A DNA stretch of 16,291 nt, taken from positions 1-16,291 of the forward strand of contig CAMLLF010000015.1 of the NCBI GenBank assembly GCA_946480705.1. The letters run 5' to 3'. Shown here piece by piece: positions 14,142-16,291 of the stretch; position 1 is the first letter of the stretch; each line of letters begins with the position of its first letter. The notes beneath the pieces are model-generated. The model did no database searches. It saw only the letters and a list, made by a program, of their open reading frames with translations, and was not told the origin of the DNA. The position numbers and the translations under genes are program-made. This DNA is from an uncultured Lysobacteraceae bacterium. Its GTDB lineage: Bacteria > Pseudomonadota > Gammaproteobacteria > Xanthomonadales > Rhodanobacteraceae.

Positions 14142-14297
14142 ATGTCTGGAAATACGGTCGGGAATGTTTTGCGGCTCGCGGGCTGGCCCGGTCATTTCTG
14201 CGTTCGGCGTCGGTGGCCTGATCGGTCCGGGCTGCCGCGAGCATTCCTGCCGAGGCAGCCGGAAGTCATTGTTTCTTCCGGCAGTCGTGGTCCGTAA
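14142..14297 (+). CDS. Possible small ORF of 51 codons, doubtful
   Basis: In the 413-base gap between alaA and the adaptor gene, an ATG preceded by GAGGGA at a five-base distance opens a 51-codon frame beginning MSGNTVGNVLRL. The first residues recall the start of chorismate synthase (MxGNTxG), but the similarity stops after about seven residues. The rest is arginine- and proline-rich, and its codons are less GC-biased at third positions than real genes here. It may be a decayed fragment or chance. The remainder of this gap holds the two promoters, a hairpin at 14258-14282 and an operator-like dyad. Confidence 0.15.
   Translation: MSGNTVGNVLRLAGWPGHFCVRRRWPDRSGLPRAFLPRQPEVIVSSGSRGP
14258..14282. 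terminator. Hairpin in the alaA-adaptor gap
   Basis: The arms GCCGGAAG (14258-14265) and CTTCCGGC (14275-14282) enclose TCATTGTTT. No T run follows. It could shield the adaptor promoter from upstream transcription, but its role is open. Confidence 0.35.
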
Positions 14298-14318
14298 CAC
14301 CGGCTCGCTACGATGGAC

Positions 14319-14360
14319 TTGACCGTTTCGAAACTAGTGTTGTAGTCTACTACAACACTA
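14319..14360 (+). promoter_or_regulatory. Promoter with operator-like dyad for the efflux adaptor
   Basis: TTGACC (14319-14324) is a good -35 box; TAGTCT (14343-14348), 18 bases later, is the likely -10. The -10 lies within a perfect dyad with 11-base arms, TAGTGTTGTAG (14335-14345) and CTACAACACTA (14350-14360), around the centre TCTA. A dyad of this size over the -10 box is what a dimeric repressor needs. TetR-like or BlaI-like repressors are common for such genes, but no regulator gene is adjacent. Confidence 0.6.
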
Positions 14361-14377
14361 TCTCAATAGAGATCGCC

Positions 14378-15484
14378 ATGAAGACGTCTGTTTTTGCCTC
14401 CCTGATCCTGCTGTCGGCCGCCGTAGCGGCGCCGCTGCTGACCGGCTGCGCCGGCGAGGCTCAGTCGACGACCGCCGCCGAGAAGCCCAAGGCCGAAAAG
14501 CCGAAGGCCGAGGTGATCCCGGTCGAAGTCGCTGCCGTCACCCAGGGCGATATCACCGCACGCTACGCCGGCACCGCGACGCTCGAAGCCGAGCGCGAAG
14601 CCAAGGTCGTCAGCGAGATCGGCGGCGTCGTGCTGTCGCTGGGCGCCGAAGAAGGGCAGTTCGTCCGCAAGGGCCAGGTGCTGGCCAAGCTCGACGCCGA
14701 GCGCCACGCCGTGCTGCTGCGCCAGGCCGAAACCGAACTCGAGCGCCTGAAGCATCAGGATGCGCGCAACGAAAGCCTGTTCCAGCGCCAGTTGATCGCG
14801 CGCAATACCTACGAGCAGAACAAGTCGGACCTGACCACGCGCAAGGCTGAAGTGGACCTCGCGCGTCTGAGTCTGTCCAAGTGCGCCGTCATCGCGCCGT
14901 TCGACGGAGTCGTCACGCGCCGCTGGGTCAAACAGGGCCAGCTGCTCAAGGTCAACGAGGTCGCGTTCGAGATGGCCGATTTCCGCGAACTCAAGGCGCG
15001 CCTGCGCGTGCCGGAGCGCGCGAGCGCCGCGCTGAAGCCTGGCCAGATCGTCGACTACCACGCCGACGCACTGCCGGAAGAGCGTTTCAGTGCCGAAGTC
15101 GAGCGTGTCAGCCCGGTCGTCGATGCCGCCAGCGGCACGGTGGACATCGTCGTGGCCGTCGACAACTCCAGCGGCAAGCTGCGCCCGGGCCTGTTCTCGC
15201 GACTGGACATCGCCTACGACAACGTGGCCGCGGCGATCCTGGTCCCGAAGACGGCACTGCTCACCGGCGACCGCGACAACAGCGTGTTCGTGATCCGCGA
15301 CAACAAGGCGCAGCGCGTCGCGATCAAGCTCGGCTACGAGTCGGGCAACAACGTGCAGGTGCTGCACGGTCTGAGCCCGGGTACCGACGTCGTCGTCGCC
15401 GGCCAGAGCGCGCTCAGCGACGGCAGCGAAGTCGAAGCCCTGCGTGCCGAAGCGAAGAAGGCCGACGTCGTCGCCAAGCGCTGA
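14378..15484 (+). CDS. RND-type efflux periplasmic adaptor lipoprotein (HlyD/MFP family)
   Basis: A 368-residue membrane-fusion protein that would link an inner-membrane pump to an outer-membrane channel. The signal peptide ends in the lipobox LTGC (Cys24), so it is a lipid-anchored periplasmic protein. A charged KAEKPKAE linker is followed by the domains in family order. The first lipoyl half is AKVVSEIGGVVLSLGAEEGQFVRKGQVLAKLD (about 74-106). An alpha-hairpin follows at about 107-168, then the second lipoyl half (APFDGVVTRRWVKQGQLLK). The beta-barrel contains PGQIVDYHADALPEERFSAEVERVSPVVDAASGTVDI and RPGLFSRLDI, and the membrane-proximal domain starts at ILVPKTALL. The ATG at 14378 is preceded by AGAG. 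No pump or channel gene follows; rsgA is next. The partner must be encoded elsewhere. Confidence 0.88.
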   Translation: MKTSVFASLILLSAAVAAPLLTGCAGEAQSTTAAEKPKAEKPKAEVIPVEVAAVTQGDITARYAGTATLEAEREAKVVSEIGGVVLSLGAEEGQFVRKGQVLAKLDAERHAVLLRQAETELERLKHQDARNESLFQRQLIARNTYEQNKSDLTTRKAEVDLARLSLSKCAVIAPFDGVVTRRWVKQGQLLKVNEVAFEMADFRELKARLRVPERASAALKPGQIVDYHADALPEERFSAEVERVSPVVDAASGTVDIVVAVDNSSGKLRPGLFSRLDIAYDNVAAAILVPKTALLTGDRDNSVFVIRDNKAQRVAIKLGYESGNNVQVLHGLSPGTDVVVAGQSALSDGSEVEALRAEAKKADVVAKR

Positions 15485-15505
15485 ACCGCGCGTCCAGCAA
15501 TTCCA

Positions 15506-15533
15506 CCGCAGCCCGGCCTCGGGCTGCGGTTAG
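15506..15533 (+). terminator. Hairpin terminator after the adaptor gene
   Basis: Perfect 10-base arms CCGCAGCCCG (15506-15515) and CGGGCTGCGG (15520-15529) enclose GCCT and are followed by only TT. It lies 22 bases after the stop codon. The T run is short, so termination strength is uncertain. Confidence 0.65.
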
Positions 15534-15536
15534 AAT
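15531..15536 (+). promoter_or_regulatory. -10 box (TAGAAT) directly before rsgA
   Basis: TTAGAAT ends seven bases before the rsgA ATG, so transcription would start at or next to the A of the start codon. No ribosome-binding site is present between. This fits a leaderless mRNA. The box directly follows the terminator hairpin of the preceding gene. Confidence 0.5.
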
Positions 15537-15543
15537 CCGCCCC

Positions 15544-16291
15544 ATGCTGACCCCGGAACTCCGTGCGCGCCTGGCCCGTATCGGCTGGAGCGACGCCATC
15601 GTGCTGCCCGAGGACGTGCCGTCCGGCCATCTGCCGGCGCGCGTCATCATTCAACATCGCAACGGCTATGTCGTTCATGACGGCGCCAGCGAGTTCACGG
15701 TGCAGCCGGCGCCGCGCTTCCTCAAGCGCAGCCTCGATCCGGTCGAGCGACCCGCGGTCGGCGACTTCGTGCTGCTCAAGCCCGGCAAGCCGGCGCAGAT
15801 CGAGACCGTGCTGCCGCGCCATGCGACGTTGTCGCGCGCCGCGGCCGGCGAGCGCTATCAGCGCCAGCTCATCGCGACGAACGTCGACAGCGTGCTCGTG
15901 CTCATGGGCCTCGACGGCGACTTCAACCCGCGCCGGCTCGAACGCTATCTCGCGCTGATCCAGGCATCGGGCGCGACCTGCGTCGTCGTGCTGACGAAGG
16001 CCGACCGTCACGACGACCTCGATGCGCTGCTCGTCGATGTCGGCGAAGTCCTGCCGCCGGACATCATTGTCCATGCGGTCAACGCGAAGGATCCCGACAG
16101 CGTCGCCGTGCTTCATCCCTATCTCGGCACCGGTCGCACCGCCGTGGTCGTCGGATCCTCGGGCGTCGGCAAGTCGACGTTGACCAACACATTGCTCGGC
16201 GAGGAACGTCAGGCGACCAAAGCCGTGCGCGAACACGACAGCCGCGGCCGGCACACGACGACGTTTCGCGCATTGATCCCGCTGCCGCAGG
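15544..16291 (+). CDS. rsgA: Ribosome small-subunit-dependent GTPase A, N-terminal part
   Basis: RsgA is a circularly permuted GTPase that binds the 30S subunit and assists its late maturation. The gene runs off the end of the window; 249 codons are visible of a usual length of about 300-350. Residues about 1-100 contain the OB-fold that contacts rRNA (ARVIIQHRNGYVVHDG, VGDFVLL). The GTPase motifs come in the permuted order that defines the family: the specificity motif LTKAD (150-154) first, then the P-loop GSSGVGKST (from 204, Lys210), then the switch segment DSRGRHTTT. The C-terminal zinc-binding domain lies beyond the window. The ATG at 15544 has no ribosome-binding site, but the next in-frame ATG is far inside the protein and the N-terminus is conserved, so this start is preferred. 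Confidence 0.92.
   Translation, partial: MLTPELRARLARIGWSDAIVLPEDVPSGHLPARVIIQHRNGYVVHDGASEFTVQPAPRFLKRSLDPVERPAVGDFVLLKPGKPAQIETVLPRHATLSRAAAGERYQRQLIATNVDSVLVLMGLDGDFNPRRLERYLALIQASGATCVVVLTKADRHDDLDALLVDVGEVLPPDIIVHAVNAKDPDSVAVLHPYLGTGRTAVVVGSSGVGKSTLTNTLLGEERQATKAVREHDSRGRHTTTFRALIPLPQ

Overview
This is a GC-rich (roughly two thirds G+C), densely coding chromosomal stretch from a Gram-negative proteobacterium. The best guess is a gammaproteobacterium of the Lysobacterales/Xanthomonadales, perhaps Rhodanobacteraceae. That placement is an inference from three things: the glutaredoxin/IscA-like/rhodanese fusion, the short AMP nucleosidase, and the weak promoters whose TA-N2-AT boxes sit very close to start codons. 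No rRNA, tRNA, CRISPR array or insertion sequence was found.

Layout from left to right. Positions 2-979 hold a DNA alkylation-repair pair: the C-terminal half of an AlkA-type glycosylase, then an Ogt methyltransferase. Positions 976-1741 are a 762-base gap between two convergent genes and the most unusual part of the window. It opens with an inverted pair of GTAG-type REP palindromes, the first of which supplies the ogt stop codon. It continues with a degenerate repeat array carrying about ten DnaA-box-like 9-mers, three short-spaced dyads and an 80 % A+T segment. Positions 1742-3543 hold a divergent pair: a secreted DUF4124-like protein and a low-specificity threonine aldolase. Positions 3547-6232 lie on the minus strand. 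They encode an AraC-type regulator, a DUF1761 membrane protein, a DUF4287/SRPBCC protein and a DsbA-fold hydroxychromene-carboxylate-isomerase-like protein. Positions 6403-8529 hold a short AMP nucleosidase, a small lipoprotein on the opposite strand, and a three-domain Grx/IscA-like/rhodanese protein whose glutaredoxin domain has lost most of its fold. Positions 8791-11103 encode a 770-residue outer-membrane protein: a beta-rich N-terminus, an OmpA peptidoglycan-binding domain and three cadherin/Ig-like repeats. A strong terminator follows.

Positions 11156-13964 are again on the minus strand. They encode an AlaA-like aminotransferase that overlaps an SGNH hydrolase, then an LpxH-like metallophosphoesterase. 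After a 413-base gap with an operator-like dyad, positions 14378-15484 encode an RND/HlyD-type periplasmic adaptor lipoprotein with no pump gene beside it. The window ends inside rsgA, which appears to be transcribed from a -10 box placed so close to the ATG that the message would be leaderless.

Most genes are housekeeping or envelope functions in short units; I see no defence island, prophage or biosynthetic cluster. The observations most worth following are the origin-like DnaA-box array far from any dnaA gene, the gutted glutaredoxin domain, and the OmpA-plus-Ig architecture. All functional calls rest on reading motifs by eye; no database search was possible.
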